Source of the DNA: Lachnospiraceae bacterium
GTDB taxonomy: Bacteria > Bacillota > Clostridia > Lachnospirales > Lachnospiraceae
Assembly (NCBI GenBank): GCA_024687655.1
Contig: JAILEN010000198.1
Coordinates: 1 to 46,227, forward strand
Direction of reading: 5' to 3'
DNA: 46,227 bases
Shown here: piece after piece, positions 16,870 through 26,050 of the stretch
Numbering within the stretch: position 1 is the stretch's first letter
Layout: every line of letters starts with the position of its first letter
Translations under genes and position numbers: made by a program
Notes under the pieces: model-generated
Told to the model about the DNA's origin: nothing
The model's database searches: none
Seen by the model: the letters and a program-made list of their open reading frames with translations, nothing else

Positions 16870-18253
16870 TTAATCCCTTAGCTACAATATCCTCAAGTTC
16901 CTCTGTCATCCTCTGATCCTCTCGCAGACAATAAAGCCCCTGTATCACCGCAAAAAGTATCATGGTGGATAAAAGGGAAGATCCACCGTAGGATATGAGA
17001 GGCAGGGTCACTCCCGTGGAGGGAATGAACTTTATCACTCCTCCCAGGGTCAAAAAGGTCTGGATACCGTACACCGTCCCCAGTCCCAGGGCGATGAGCT
17101 TGTAAAACCGGTCCCTGATCTGCATGGAAATATTAAAAAACATCAGAAAACAATTGATATACACAAATATAAGGCACAGGGCAAAAAAGCCTCCCATCTC
17201 CTCGGATATGGCTGCAAAAACGAAGTCCTTGGAAACCACGGGGATCTTTTCCGGCATACCCTCATACATACCGCTTCCAAACCAGCCCCCGGTACCTATG
17301 GCAAAAAGTGACTGAGCCACCTGGTACCCCTGGGAATCGATGACGGACAGGGGATCCTTCCAGGCCACTATCCTGTTTTGTACATGGGTAAAGATCCTGG
17401 AGGCTAAAAACGCCCCAACCAGGCCCACGCCCAGACCTCCCAAAAACAGTTCCAGCCGCCGGGTGGCCACGTAAACCATGGCCAAAAATGCGACTCCGAA
17501 GATGGCAGCTCCACCCAGATCCCTGGCAGCCACCAAAAGCAAAACATGAAGTCCGGCAATGGCTGTAGCCACATAGACCTGTTTCATTTCCCGGATATCG
17601 TAGAGCATGGCAGCCAAAAAGAACACGAAAAGGATCTTGATAAACTCCGAGGGCTGGATGGTCACCGGGCCCAGGGAGATGTTCAGCTTGGCGCCATAAT
17701 CCGTGGAGCCTGCCACTGCCACCAGTCCCAGACCTCCTATGCCGATGATGGCATAGAGCCAGGCCAGCTTGTTTAAAAATTTGAGCTTTCTCACAAAAAG
17801 CGGGATCAGCGCAGTGAGCACCACTGCCGCCACAGCCAGGAAAAACTGGCGCAGCGCCTTGTCCCAGGACAACCGGGCCAGGATCAGAAAACCCACGGAT
17901 AAGAGCAGACACATATTGTTTACCAGGGCATCCGAAGCCGCCCTGTAAAAAAACTTGTAGATAATGAAGATGATCCTAAGCAGCACCAGCTGGGCCAAAA
18001 ACAAAACCAGCATCTGTTGGGCGACTGACACTGAGGTCACCTCTTCACTGCCGCCTGAATACAGGGTGTGCATCAGTATCACTATATATCCGTTGATGAA
18101 AAGCAGCATCACAAGGGCAGTCTGCTTTTTATATAAAAGCTGACTCTTTTCCTCGCTCTTTTGGGGCATCAGCGCCTGATAGCTGAAGTAGGTATATAAG
18201 GCCATGATAAATATCATGGTAAATTTTGATACAGTCGTAAGCAGGTGCAGCAA
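16826..18253 (-). CDS. FtsW/RodA/SpoVE-family peptidoglycan glycosyltransferase
   Basis: SEDS-family integral membrane lipid II polymerase, 475 residues with about 10-12 hydrophobic spans. The family signature near the C terminus is LPLISYGGSSLLSTMILFA, and the mid-protein segment ISLGPVTIQPSEFIKILFVF is the conserved QPSE region. It is followed, with a 44-bp overlap, by a class B PBP, its expected partner. The upstream neighbour is the U32 peptidase, 1 bp away. Whether it serves elongation or division cannot be decided from sequence. The basic tail (KKSTSKKRKQ) is coded in the overlap. Confidence 0.93.
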   Translation of the reverse strand: MLHLLTTVSKFTMIFIMALYTYFSYQALMPQKSEEKSQLLYKKQTALVMLLFINGYIVILMHTLYSGGSEEVTSVSVAQQMLVLFLAQLVLLRIIFIIYKFFYRAASDALVNNMCLLLSVGFLILARLSWDKALRQFFLAVAAVVLTALIPLFVRKLKFLNKLAWLYAIIGIGGLGLVAVAGSTDYGAKLNISLGPVTIQPSEFIKILFVFFLAAMLYDIREMKQVYVATAIAGLHVLLLVAARDLGGAAIFGVAFLAMVYVATRRLELFLGGLGVGLVGAFLASRIFTHVQNRIVAWKDPLSVIDSQGYQVAQSLFAIGTGGWFGSGMYEGMPEKIPVVSKDFVFAAISEEMGGFFALCLIFVYINCFLMFFNISMQIRDRFYKLIALGLGTVYGIQTFLTLGGVIKFIPSTGVTLPLISYGGSSLLSTMILFAVIQGLYCLREDQRMTEELEDIVAKGLNDYDKKSTSKKRKQ

Positions 18254-18254
18254 T

Positions 18255-20363
18255 CTATTGTACTCCCCTCTTAAAGTGTCCTCGGGTGACGTTATGATCG
18301 GTCCTTACATCCATGCCGTCCAAGTATTCCTTTTTATAAATATCCAAAAGTTCCCCCACATCTTTGGGCTCTTCAAAAACAAAGTTCATCAAAAGCCGGG
18401 CCGGACCCAGGGCCCTGATCTTTTTGCCGTCTCCCAAAAGGGACATGGGCAGGCTGTTATAAACATAGTTGGTGCAGGAGTCACAGTGGTTTACCACGGA
18501 AAATACCGCACCCCTGTCATCCGTCAGATCTATCCTGGTATAGGGTTTTTCTTTGCAGCCGTAAAACCGCCTGGCCGGACAGTTGGCCATCACCATCACC
18601 ACAGTCTGTCCGTATATCTCCATGGTACTGCCTGAATTCTTCCTGTGGGACAGTTCCTTTTCATTAAGCTCCATAGGTACAAACTGCCGGTCATAGCCTA
18701 AGTCCTCAAATGCCGTCACCGTCCTGTCTGAATAGGAATAGAGCCTCTCCCCGAAATATATCTTCTCCTTTGGATAGCTCATGGTATCCAAAAGTCCCAG
18801 AGCATCGTAGGAATCTGCGATCACTCCGGACAAAAGGTCCTCATGCTTTTTTATGAGTCCGCCAACCCGGTCAGTATCATCGGATCTGATGACCACCGGC
18901 AGCCTGAAGTAGTACTCAAAGTCATCATCGCATATTTCACTAAGCAGGTGCTCCGGCAGGTATATGCCTCTGACAAAGCCATGTCTTTTAACAGCAAAAA
19001 GCTGGTCTTTGTTTTCCACGCTGACATATAGTAAAGGGCTGCCAAGCTCGCCGGTCTCATGAACCTCCAAAGGCTCGTAGGGTATTTTCTCCCGGTGGAA
19101 ATACTCCTTGCCCAAAAGTCCGCTCATCACCTCAAAGGCCCTGCGTCTGATCTCCTTGATATGCTTCATGGGAACAAAGAGTTCACCCTCTATCTCTATC
19201 CGAAGTTCTCCAAAATCAAAGGCCTCCTCTCCGGTCTTAACAAGCTTGTCCCTCACCTCATCTGCTGTGGTGGCTTTGGAACGCGCAGGCTCCACTGTCT
19301 CACCTTCCACGCTTACTGTTTTGGTACCGTAGGTCACGTTCATGGAAAGGGGCTCTCCCACTGTGATGGAAAGGACTGCATCCACCTGCCTCTTTTTCTC
19401 CGTGATATCAATGCTGTGCTCATCCTGTCTGAAGGAACCCACGGCAGGATCGATCATGGAGACATCATTTCTCATATCGAAATACTTATCCGTGCTGCCG
19501 CCCCGGTTGCCATAGGACAAAAGACGCTTTAAGTCCTTCTCATCCACGGTATAGTCAGCCGTGCCTTGCTCCAGAATCCTGTCGAAATACTCCCTGTATA
19601 CCGACACCACTCCTGCCACATAGGCCTCATTTTTAAGACGACCCTCTATCTTGTAGGAGGTGACACCCGCCTCATGTAATCTGGGAAGGGCATATAGTCC
19701 GCACAGATCCTTGGGACTGATATAATATCCGTCCTCGCCAAGTTTCTGTCCCCTGTCATCGGTCACACTGTATTTTTTTCTGCAGGGCTGGGCGCAGGCA
19801 CCTCGGTTGCCGCTGCGTCCCCCTATCATGGAACTCATGAGGCACTGGCCCGAATAGCACACACAAAGCGCCCCATGCAAAAACACCTCTATCTCCAGAT
19901 TGGGAAGCGCTTCATGTATAAATGCGATCTCGGGGATGGAAAGCTCCCTGGCCGGCACTATACGACAGGCCCCCTGTTCCATAATAAAACGGGCTCCCGA
20001 GGGTGATGCAATGTTCATCTGTGTACTGGCGTGAAGGGGCAGGTTGGGAAAAAACTTCCTGCAAAAAGAAAAAATCCCGAAGTCCTGTACTATAATGCCG
20101 TCGATATAAGCGCTGTAATAGAAGGACAAAAAATCATAGAGCATACGCTCCATCTCAACATTTTTAAGAAGGGTGTTAACAGTCAGATAGACGCTCTTGC
20201 CCCGGGAGTGGGCATAGTCGATGGCAGCCATAGAGTCCTGCCGTGAAAAACCTGCATTGACCCTGGCTCCAAAGGCGTCTCCGCCGAAATATACCGCATC
20301 CGCCCCTGCTGCAAATGCACTTTTTAATATCTTAAGATCCCCTGCGGGTGCTAATAATTCCAT
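18255..20363 (-). CDS. U32-family peptidase-like protein (RlhA/TrhP group)
   Basis: A 702-residue protein. It starts with the family hallmark MELLAPAGDLKILKSAFAAG and YFGGDAFGAR, followed by the cysteine signature CYSGQCLMSSMIGGRSGNRG and CAQPCRKKY that defines U32. The long C-terminal part matches the DUF3656-type extension, with further cysteines near the C terminus (HCDSCTNY) that may bind an iron-sulfur cluster. Members once called collagenases are now known to be RNA hydroxylases (RlhA on 23S rRNA, TrhP on tRNA uridine 34), so an RNA-modifying role is more likely than proteolysis. The ATG at 20363 has no recognisable Shine-Dalgarno site and sits just after a terminator hairpin. It is followed by RodA after 1 bp. 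Confidence 0.9.
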   Translation of the reverse strand: MELLAPAGDLKILKSAFAAGADAVYFGGDAFGARVNAGFSRQDSMAAIDYAHSRGKSVYLTVNTLLKNVEMERMLYDFLSFYYSAYIDGIIVQDFGIFSFCRKFFPNLPLHASTQMNIASPSGARFIMEQGACRIVPARELSIPEIAFIHEALPNLEIEVFLHGALCVCYSGQCLMSSMIGGRSGNRGACAQPCRKKYSVTDDRGQKLGEDGYYISPKDLCGLYALPRLHEAGVTSYKIEGRLKNEAYVAGVVSVYREYFDRILEQGTADYTVDEKDLKRLLSYGNRGGSTDKYFDMRNDVSMIDPAVGSFRQDEHSIDITEKKRQVDAVLSITVGEPLSMNVTYGTKTVSVEGETVEPARSKATTADEVRDKLVKTGEEAFDFGELRIEIEGELFVPMKHIKEIRRRAFEVMSGLLGKEYFHREKIPYEPLEVHETGELGSPLLYVSVENKDQLFAVKRHGFVRGIYLPEHLLSEICDDDFEYYFRLPVVIRSDDTDRVGGLIKKHEDLLSGVIADSYDALGLLDTMSYPKEKIYFGERLYSYSDRTVTAFEDLGYDRQFVPMELNEKELSHRKNSGSTMEIYGQTVVMVMANCPARRFYGCKEKPYTRIDLTDDRGAVFSVVNHCDSCTNYVYNSLPMSLLGDGKKIRALGPARLLMNFVFEEPKDVGELLDIYKKEYLDGMDVRTDHNVTRGHFKRGVQ

Positions 20364-20368
20364 AGATC

Positions 20369-20407
20369 AAAAATAAAAAGGAGACAGAGGACCGTCCCCC
20401 TGTCTCC
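20369..20407 (-). terminator. Rho-independent terminator after zapA
   Basis: Minus strand: stem GGAGACAG / CTGTCTCC (20380-20407) with a GGGGACGGTCC-type loop region, followed by TTTTTATTTTT. It lies between the zapA stop and the start of the U32 gene. The GACGGTCC-containing hairpin resembles a dispersed hairpin often seen in Clostridia. Confidence 0.8.
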
Positions 20408-20414
20408 TATCCTT

Positions 20415-20831
20415 TCATTCCGGTCCCAGGAGAGCCTCCTCCAGGGAAGCCTCCAGCCTGGCCTTTAAGGTCAAAAGTTCTTTTTTCTCCTTCTCCAGGG
20501 CCTCTATCTGCTCCTCAAAGCCTGAGATCTTGACCTGCTCGGAGATGAGATCGTGCTTGAGATCATATATCTCCTTGTCCTTTTGCTCCATGTCGGACTC
20601 AAGCTTTTCCACATGATCCCTGGCCTTGAAATAATCATCAGCTACATTGATATTGATAAGAACCTGCTTCATATCCACGGACAGGTTCTTGTATCCGTCC
20701 ATGGCGGCAAACTCCTCTATCTTGCCATTGATATAGGTGGCTATACGCTGGAGATAATCCTCCTCCTCGTATCCGCTCAATGTATATACTTTTCCATCGA
20801 TAAGTACCTTGGTACTTTTCTTTGCTGACAT
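20415..20831 (-). CDS. zapA: Cell division protein ZapA
   Basis: Binds and bundles FtsZ filaments at the division ring. The 138-residue protein has the conserved N-terminal globular part (KVLIDGKVYTLSGYEEEDYLQRIATYI) followed by a long coiled coil rich in Glu and Lys. The ATG at 20831 is chosen over an in-frame GTG 12 bp upstream because GGAGGAG lies between them at proper spacing. It has its own promoter (20867-20895) and a terminator after it, so it is probably transcribed alone, with limited read-through into the wall-synthesis genes that follow. Confidence 0.9.
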   Translation of the reverse strand: MSAKKSTKVLIDGKVYTLSGYEEEDYLQRIATYINGKIEEFAAMDGYKNLSVDMKQVLININVADDYFKARDHVEKLESDMEQKDKEIYDLKHDLISEQVKISGFEEQIEALEKEKKELLTLKARLEASLEEALLGPE

Positions 20832-20866
20832 ACTCTCCTCCACACACCGATTATTATGCCAAGTGA

Positions 20867-20895
20867 ATTATAACGAATTTTAATGGACGTTGCAA
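20867..20895 (-). promoter_or_regulatory. Predicted sigma-A promoter for zapA
   Basis: Minus strand: TTGCAA (20890-20895), 17-bp spacer, perfect TATAAT (20867-20872). The start would be near 20860, about 30 nt before the zapA ATG. Confidence 0.8.
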
Positions 20896-20911
20896 CAATT
20901 TTGTAACAATC

Positions 20912-22939
20912 CTACATTTTCCTCACAAATGCCAGCATGGTCAGGTCGTCGAACTGAGACGCATCACCCACAAAGGCATCCACATCCGCACGTACTGCTC
21001 TAAGCAGCTCGTCGGGAGCGTCATTAGTATGCTGCTCGAGAATGGCCTGCAGCCTCTCCATACCGTAAAGCTCATCAGATGAACTGGTGGCCTCGGGCAC
21101 ACCGTCCGTATACAGGAAAAGCATATCCCCTATATCCAGGTTCATCCTGTCCATACTGTACTGCATGCCTTCGAGGCAGGCCAGAGGCGGCCTCTTTTTT
21201 GCAGGACTGTAGGTCTTGACTGAACCGTCGGCATGAAGCACGAAGGGCAGCTCGTGGCCCGCATCGGAAAACTCCACATCACCGGTCTTTAAGTCAATCA
21301 CGGCTATCCAGGCTGTAACGAAAAGATTCTCCTCATTATTCTCAGCCAGCTGGTCATTTACCGCTGCGAAAACCTGATCCACGGGAAGTCCGCTTTGCAT
21401 CTGGTTTTTAATAAGGGTCTTTGCTATTACCATGAAAAGTGCGGCAGGTACACCTTTGCCGGATACATCCGCCATAACCACGCCCAGATGATCCTGATCC
21501 ACCATGAACAAATCGTAGAAGTCTCCGCCAACCTCCTTGGCAGGATCCATGGAAGCATAAATATCCATGTCCGTCCTCTCAGGGAAGGCAGGGAAAATGG
21601 AAGGCAGCATATCCGCCTGGATCTTGGTGGCGACATTCAGCTCCGCTCCTATCCTCTCCTTTTCCGCCGTCACCGAGGTCAGGTCGGCTATGTATTTCTT
21701 CAGGGATACAGCCATATCATTGAATCCCTGTGCCAGATCACCGATCTCATCGTTGCTGACGATCTCTGCACGATGGTCCAGATCACCCTTTGAAATAACC
21801 TGGGCATCGCTGACCAGACTGATGATAGGCTCAGTAAGACGGTTGGCAAGCTTGGAAGCTGCAAGGGAAAGTATCAGCAAGAGTCCTACGAACAGTGAAA
21901 CAAAGATAAGGATACTGTTGCGGATATTGTCGCTCATATCCTCCACCGGTGCCAAAACCACGCTCTCAGGCATCCTGATGCACATACGCCAGTTGGTGGC
22001 CTCGATGGGAGCATAAGCATAATAAACACCATTAGAGGACTCGGCGATACCAGTGATACCCGAAGAAATGAGATCGGCAACGTTCTGGTCCATACCCTCA
22101 TCATCCATCAGGGTCTGCTCATCGGCATCGGGGGAGATCACATTACCGGAATTGTCCACCAAAAATGCATATACTCCATCCTCCTGGGATGCTGTATCAC
22201 CCTCTAACTTAACAACAGTCTCATACAGATCAGAGATCAGGATATCCATGCCGATAACGCCGGCAAACTCATCATTACCGTCATAATACGGTGCCACACA
22301 GGTGATGGTGAGTCCACGTCCGAAGCCGTCTGCATATACATCCGTAAAAGCGGTATGCTTCGTCTCCTTACCCAGGGTATACCAGGTAGTATCAAAATAT
22401 GGATAGACCGTCAGATCCACCTTCTTGTCAGCGGTCTTGTCGTAACCTATCAGAAATCCGTTTTTGGATCCCACATATACAACGGTTATGATGTCATTGG
22501 AAGAATCGATAACAGGATGAACAATATGCTGGATATTACTCAAAAGCTCGGACTCCTCAATATAATCCTCCTCCTTGAGATCCTCGGAAGCCAGTACCAT
22601 CTGCAATGACAGCTTGCCGGCGTTTTCAGCCTTGGGAGGATCGATCTTGTGGTTCACATAATCCTCAGGCTTAACGTATAATCTGTGGGTATATATGGCA
22701 AAATCGTTTACCACATGTGAATAGTTTTTAAGCTCGGAGTCAGCCAGCTTGGCCTTACTGGAAACAACGCTCGTCAGGTTCTCTTCCATCTGGGAAAGGA
22801 GCGCCTGCTTACTCTTGGCACGGATGCTGTTCATGGTAACAATACCGACTATACCGTTTATGATAAGCGCCAGACCGGCGATGAGCACCACGTTTACCCT
22901 GACTCTCTGCTTGATGGATATACGCTTTTTTTCCCTCAT
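20912..22939 (-). CDS. Membrane-bound Cache-HAMP-PP2C (SpoIIE/RsbU-type) phosphatase
   Basis: A 675-residue sensor phosphatase. The ATG at 22939 (TGGAG site) is preferred over an in-frame GTG at 22951. TM1 is about residues 17-37. A large extracellular dCache-like domain follows (typical FDTTWYT, TITCVAPYYDG and FAGVIGMDI segments). TM2 is about 343-362, then a HAMP domain (NDEIGDLAQGFNDMA), a short helix, and a PPM/SpoIIE phosphatase domain. The domain's metal-binding motifs are EVGGDFYDLF, MADVSGKG, SDAGHE and QFDDLTML. Such enzymes dephosphorylate STAS-domain anti-sigma antagonists in partner-switching circuits. It starts 1 bp after the ATP-grasp stop, and the operon begins with a MATE protein carrying an RsbW-like domain. 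No STAS protein is in the operon. Confidence 0.9.
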   Translation of the reverse strand: MREKKRISIKQRVRVNVVLIAGLALIINGIVGIVTMNSIRAKSKQALLSQMEENLTSVVSSKAKLADSELKNYSHVVNDFAIYTHRLYVKPEDYVNHKIDPPKAENAGKLSLQMVLASEDLKEEDYIEESELLSNIQHIVHPVIDSSNDIITVVYVGSKNGFLIGYDKTADKKVDLTVYPYFDTTWYTLGKETKHTAFTDVYADGFGRGLTITCVAPYYDGNDEFAGVIGMDILISDLYETVVKLEGDTASQEDGVYAFLVDNSGNVISPDADEQTLMDDEGMDQNVADLISSGITGIAESSNGVYYAYAPIEATNWRMCIRMPESVVLAPVEDMSDNIRNSILIFVSLFVGLLLILSLAASKLANRLTEPIISLVSDAQVISKGDLDHRAEIVSNDEIGDLAQGFNDMAVSLKKYIADLTSVTAEKERIGAELNVATKIQADMLPSIFPAFPERTDMDIYASMDPAKEVGGDFYDLFMVDQDHLGVVMADVSGKGVPAALFMVIAKTLIKNQMQSGLPVDQVFAAVNDQLAENNEENLFVTAWIAVIDLKTGDVEFSDAGHELPFVLHADGSVKTYSPAKKRPPLACLEGMQYSMDRMNLDIGDMLFLYTDGVPEATSSSDELYGMERLQAILEQHTNDAPDELLRAVRADVDAFVGDASQFDDLTMLAFVRKM

Positions 22940-22940
22940 A

Positions 22941-24278
22941 CTATTCTCCACTCACTTTCCTGACCATCTTCTCGGCCATGTCTATAACTCTCTCAGAGAC
23001 GATGTCCGGGAATCTCTCCCTCATTTTCTTAAGTTCTGACACCAGCTCAGCCCCGGTGTCACAGCCTCCGGCCACGAACTCACACATATCAATGGAGTCC
23101 TTCCTGTAGGTGTTCATGATGGACTTTAAAATGGGACATTCCTTCCACAGAGTCTCCACCATATCCTCCGAAAGATTCGGTGTCTTAAAATCCATTATAT
23201 ACTTTGGCGTCACGGAATCCACCTTTTTATTTACGGCAAGTGAAATATAATCATCAAAAAGGCCCTTGCCGTTCATGGATGAGGTGGCAGCCGTAAGATA
23301 TGACATGCGGCTGTTGATCTCAACTATATACCATTCTCCCTCGTGGAAAATGAGATCCACCTCTGCGGCCCCGTACAGTCCGATGGACTCAGCCATACGC
23401 ACCATCTCTGCCTTGAGCTTGTCCACCTTGAACTCGGGATTGGTAACAGGTCCCATTTTAAAACTTGTAAAGGGATCTGTCACACCATCATCCGTCACGG
23501 AAAACAGGATGGGGGCATATACCGTATAGGCTCCGGGCACGCCCATGATCTCAATACCGAAGCTGTCTCCGGATATCCACTGCTCCACTACCAGATCACT
23601 GTCGCCCTCATAATCCGAAAGGATACGCTTGGCCTCCTCATAGGTGTCTGCTATGGAAAGACCCAGGGATCCTGCACTGACAGTGTTTTTGATCACTATG
23701 GGATAGGTCATCTTTTTGATACGGGCAAGCTTGTGCTCCCTGTATGTATTTTTCCCCACAGCCGCTTCACGCTTATGGCAGGAAAAAAGCCAGCTGTTGA
23801 TATGGATACTGTCTGCACAGTTAAAACCGGCCGCCTTGAGATGCCTGGTGGTCTGTGGCTTGTCACAGGTGACATAACCCATGTAACCGTCGTGGGCTAT
23901 GGTATTGACTCCAAGGCTCTTTAGCTCGTCCCCTACCAGTGCGTCACGCATATTGTTCCAGTCGTAAGGCAGGGATGGAGGTGTCATGGCTATGGCCACG
24001 TCCGGCTTCCAGTCCGCCACCTTTTGTGCGAACTCCTCCACCGATGCCTCTATGGAAATGGGCTCATAGGAAACCCTCTTTGGTGTCACCTTGGCTCCAT
24101 CTCCCTCATCATCTATCACCATACCACAGGGCGGAACATAGAATACCCTAAACTCATGGTCCGGATACTCAGCCGCTATCCGATCCCATTCATCTGCCCT
24201 CAGGGGTCTGAATATATAGTGAAAGGTATAGTCCGAACCGGGTCCGTTTGCGTCAGCATTATAAACCGCAATCTTCAT
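22941..24278 (-). CDS. ATP-grasp ligase, D-Ala-D-Ala-ligase-like fold, substrate unknown
   Basis: A 445-residue protein whose C-terminal two thirds is an ATP-grasp domain. Visible are the lysine-containing strand YPIVIKNTVSAGSLGLSIA, the VVEQWISGDSFGIEIMG strand, and the metal-binding EVDLIFHEG and YIVEINSRMS near residue 340. The N terminus (MKIAVYNADANGPGSDYTF) is a Rossmann-like pre-ATP-grasp region. These enzymes join a carboxylate to an amine or thiol through an acyl phosphate, as in peptidoglycan dipeptide or antibiotic dipeptide synthesis. Ddl itself is about 100 residues shorter, so this is not simply Ddl. It lies between the MATE fusion (15 bp) and the PP2C phosphatase (1 bp), so the operon may both make and export a small ligated compound. 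That link is inference. Confidence 0.8.
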   Translation of the reverse strand: MKIAVYNADANGPGSDYTFHYIFRPLRADEWDRIAAEYPDHEFRVFYVPPCGMVIDDEGDGAKVTPKRVSYEPISIEASVEEFAQKVADWKPDVAIAMTPPSLPYDWNNMRDALVGDELKSLGVNTIAHDGYMGYVTCDKPQTTRHLKAAGFNCADSIHINSWLFSCHKREAAVGKNTYREHKLARIKKMTYPIVIKNTVSAGSLGLSIADTYEEAKRILSDYEGDSDLVVEQWISGDSFGIEIMGVPGAYTVYAPILFSVTDDGVTDPFTSFKMGPVTNPEFKVDKLKAEMVRMAESIGLYGAAEVDLIFHEGEWYIVEINSRMSYLTAATSSMNGKGLFDDYISLAVNKKVDSVTPKYIMDFKTPNLSEDMVETLWKECPILKSIMNTYRKDSIDMCEFVAGGCDTGAELVSELKKMRERFPDIVSERVIDMAEKMVRKVSGE

Positions 24279-24293
24279 TTTGCCTTGCTCCTG

Positions 24294-26048
24294 TTACTGT
24301 CTGGCTATCTGTATCAACGTATTGTTCATGCCCATTATATAATCATATGACAGCCTGTTTGTCATGGTCTGTAGCAACATCAGGTTCTCCTCGCTGTCAT
24401 CCTCGGTACGGTGTGTAGGATCAAAGGGTTCTCCGATACTCCTGAAGGAAATGTCGATATCCTTTTCCCTGACACGCAAAAGAATATCTATATCCCCTGT
24501 ATCCCTGCGATGGTGCTGGGTATACACTGCCATCTCCTCGCACATGAGACCAACCCTCATGGCCTGCTTGGCAGACAATCCATTCTCCGAGCAAAAATCG
24601 ATCATCCCTTCACTGATGGCTGAGATGTCCTCGTTGGTGTCGGTGATGGTGGTATTGATGGTGGATATGCTTCCAACATCCTTTCTGATGAGCAGGATAT
24701 TGGAAAACGACTCCCTGTTATTATTGTAAATGATGATGTTGGTAATGAATATGATCACAAACATCAGTATCGCAGCAGCCGGATAGGACATATACACTCC
24801 GTCAGTCCCAAAGGAATCGGCCAGGAAATATCCCAGGGGGATCACAAAAAGTCCATCCATCAGCCCCACTGCAAAGGCATATTTTCTCCTGCCCTCCACC
24901 TGGAAAAACCTCAGGAACTGAATGGAAATACCCCGGGGCAGATAAGTAAATGCAAAGAGCCTGATACCCTGTATCCCCAACTCCACCATATCAGGCTGAT
25001 CTACGCCGTAGGCAAAGATGATGGCCTGTGGAAATACTATGAAAAACGCTGTCAGTATCAGAGAAAACAGAGTCTGCAGCTGGAGGGACCGCTTCATGAC
25101 GTCAGCCTGTCCCTTGAAATCCCTCTGGCCCGCAAGCATGGCCAAAAGAGGCTGGGCCGTATCCGCTATACCCAAAAGAAATACGCAGGCGATGGAAAAG
25201 GTCTGCAGGCAAAGGGAAAAGCCTACCACTCCTGTCCTGCCGCCGTACTCCACTGCCAGCTGGTTGCTGACAGAATACTTAAAGGCATAGCATATCTGAA
25301 GAAGTGCCGTAGCCGCGCCCTGGGTCACGATAAGGGGTGTCAGGCTGGTATCAAAGACATCTATCTTTTCATTCTTGATATTCACCTTCCCGCTGATGAT
25401 ATAAAAGATCAACAGGCCGGCTCCCACCAGATAACCCACGATGGTGGCGTAGGCCGCGCCCTCCACTCCAAAGCCCAAAACCTTGATAAATACAACGTCC
25501 ATCACAAGGTTTAAGACATTGGATACTATATTGACTATTGTAGCATAAACCGGCGCTCCGCTGGGAGGTAAAAAGCAGACACAGGTCAGCAATACTATCA
25601 GTATGGGGGCGGTAAAGAGCATCACATGATAATATGATGTATATGCTTCACGAAGTCCCTCATCAGCGCAGAGTATCGTGGTAAAGGGGCCGGAAAAGAT
25701 CCATCCGAAAAGCACCACCGCAAGCCCAAGCAGCACTGCCAGATACATGGAAAGTCTGAATACCTTGCCAGCTCTGACGGTATCCCATGCACCCAGATAC
25801 AGGGCGTAAAGAGTGGAGCCTCCGTTACCCAAAAGCACATAGCACGCCGCGATAACGAAGATAATGGGATAGCCCATGTTGGCTATGGCAAGGGCATCAC
25901 TTCCCAACATATTTGACAATATCATGGAGTCCACAAATTCATTGAGGGCAAGTGCCAACGATGTAAGTATGGAAGGCAGCAGATACTGTCTGTATTTTTT
26001 CATCAGGATACTGTCTGACCTGATCCCCTGTGACTGATCAACTTCCAT
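24294..26048 (-). CDS. MATE-family exporter fused to an RsbW-like (HATPase_c_2) domain
   Basis: A 584-residue fusion. Residues 1 to about 450 are a complete MATE-type multidrug/metabolite transporter with about 12 spans (typical LPSILTSLALALNEFVDSMI start and MANMGYPIIFV region). Residues about 455-584 are cytoplasmic and resemble the anti-sigma-factor/serine-kinase ATPase family of RsbW and SpoIIAB: an N-box-like helix VGLMCEEMAVYTQHH, then strands DIDILLRV and DIDISFRSIGEPFDP, and a final LMLLQTMTNRLSYDY helix. Key ATP-site residues are altered. The Asn of the N-box is Tyr509 and the glycine-rich lid is replaced by EENLM, so it may bind a partner without kinase activity. It is followed by the ATP-grasp and PP2C genes. 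ruvB precedes it by 2 bp. Confidence 0.85.
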   Translation of the reverse strand: MEVDQSQGIRSDSILMKKYRQYLLPSILTSLALALNEFVDSMILSNMLGSDALAIANMGYPIIFVIAACYVLLGNGGSTLYALYLGAWDTVRAGKVFRLSMYLAVLLGLAVVLFGWIFSGPFTTILCADEGLREAYTSYYHVMLFTAPILIVLLTCVCFLPPSGAPVYATIVNIVSNVLNLVMDVVFIKVLGFGVEGAAYATIVGYLVGAGLLIFYIISGKVNIKNEKIDVFDTSLTPLIVTQGAATALLQICYAFKYSVSNQLAVEYGGRTGVVGFSLCLQTFSIACVFLLGIADTAQPLLAMLAGQRDFKGQADVMKRSLQLQTLFSLILTAFFIVFPQAIIFAYGVDQPDMVELGIQGIRLFAFTYLPRGISIQFLRFFQVEGRRKYAFAVGLMDGLFVIPLGYFLADSFGTDGVYMSYPAAAILMFVIIFITNIIIYNNNRESFSNILLIRKDVGSISTINTTITDTNEDISAISEGMIDFCSENGLSAKQAMRVGLMCEEMAVYTQHHRRDTGDIDILLRVREKDIDISFRSIGEPFDPTHRTEDDSEENLMLLQTMTNRLSYDYIMGMNNTLIQIARQ

Positions 26049-26050
26049 TT

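Noticed and set aside
17262-17912. A 216-codon minus-strand frame rich in Gly, Cys and His
   Set aside because: It is an out-of-phase reading of the FtsW/RodA gene, whose signature motifs are in the other frame.
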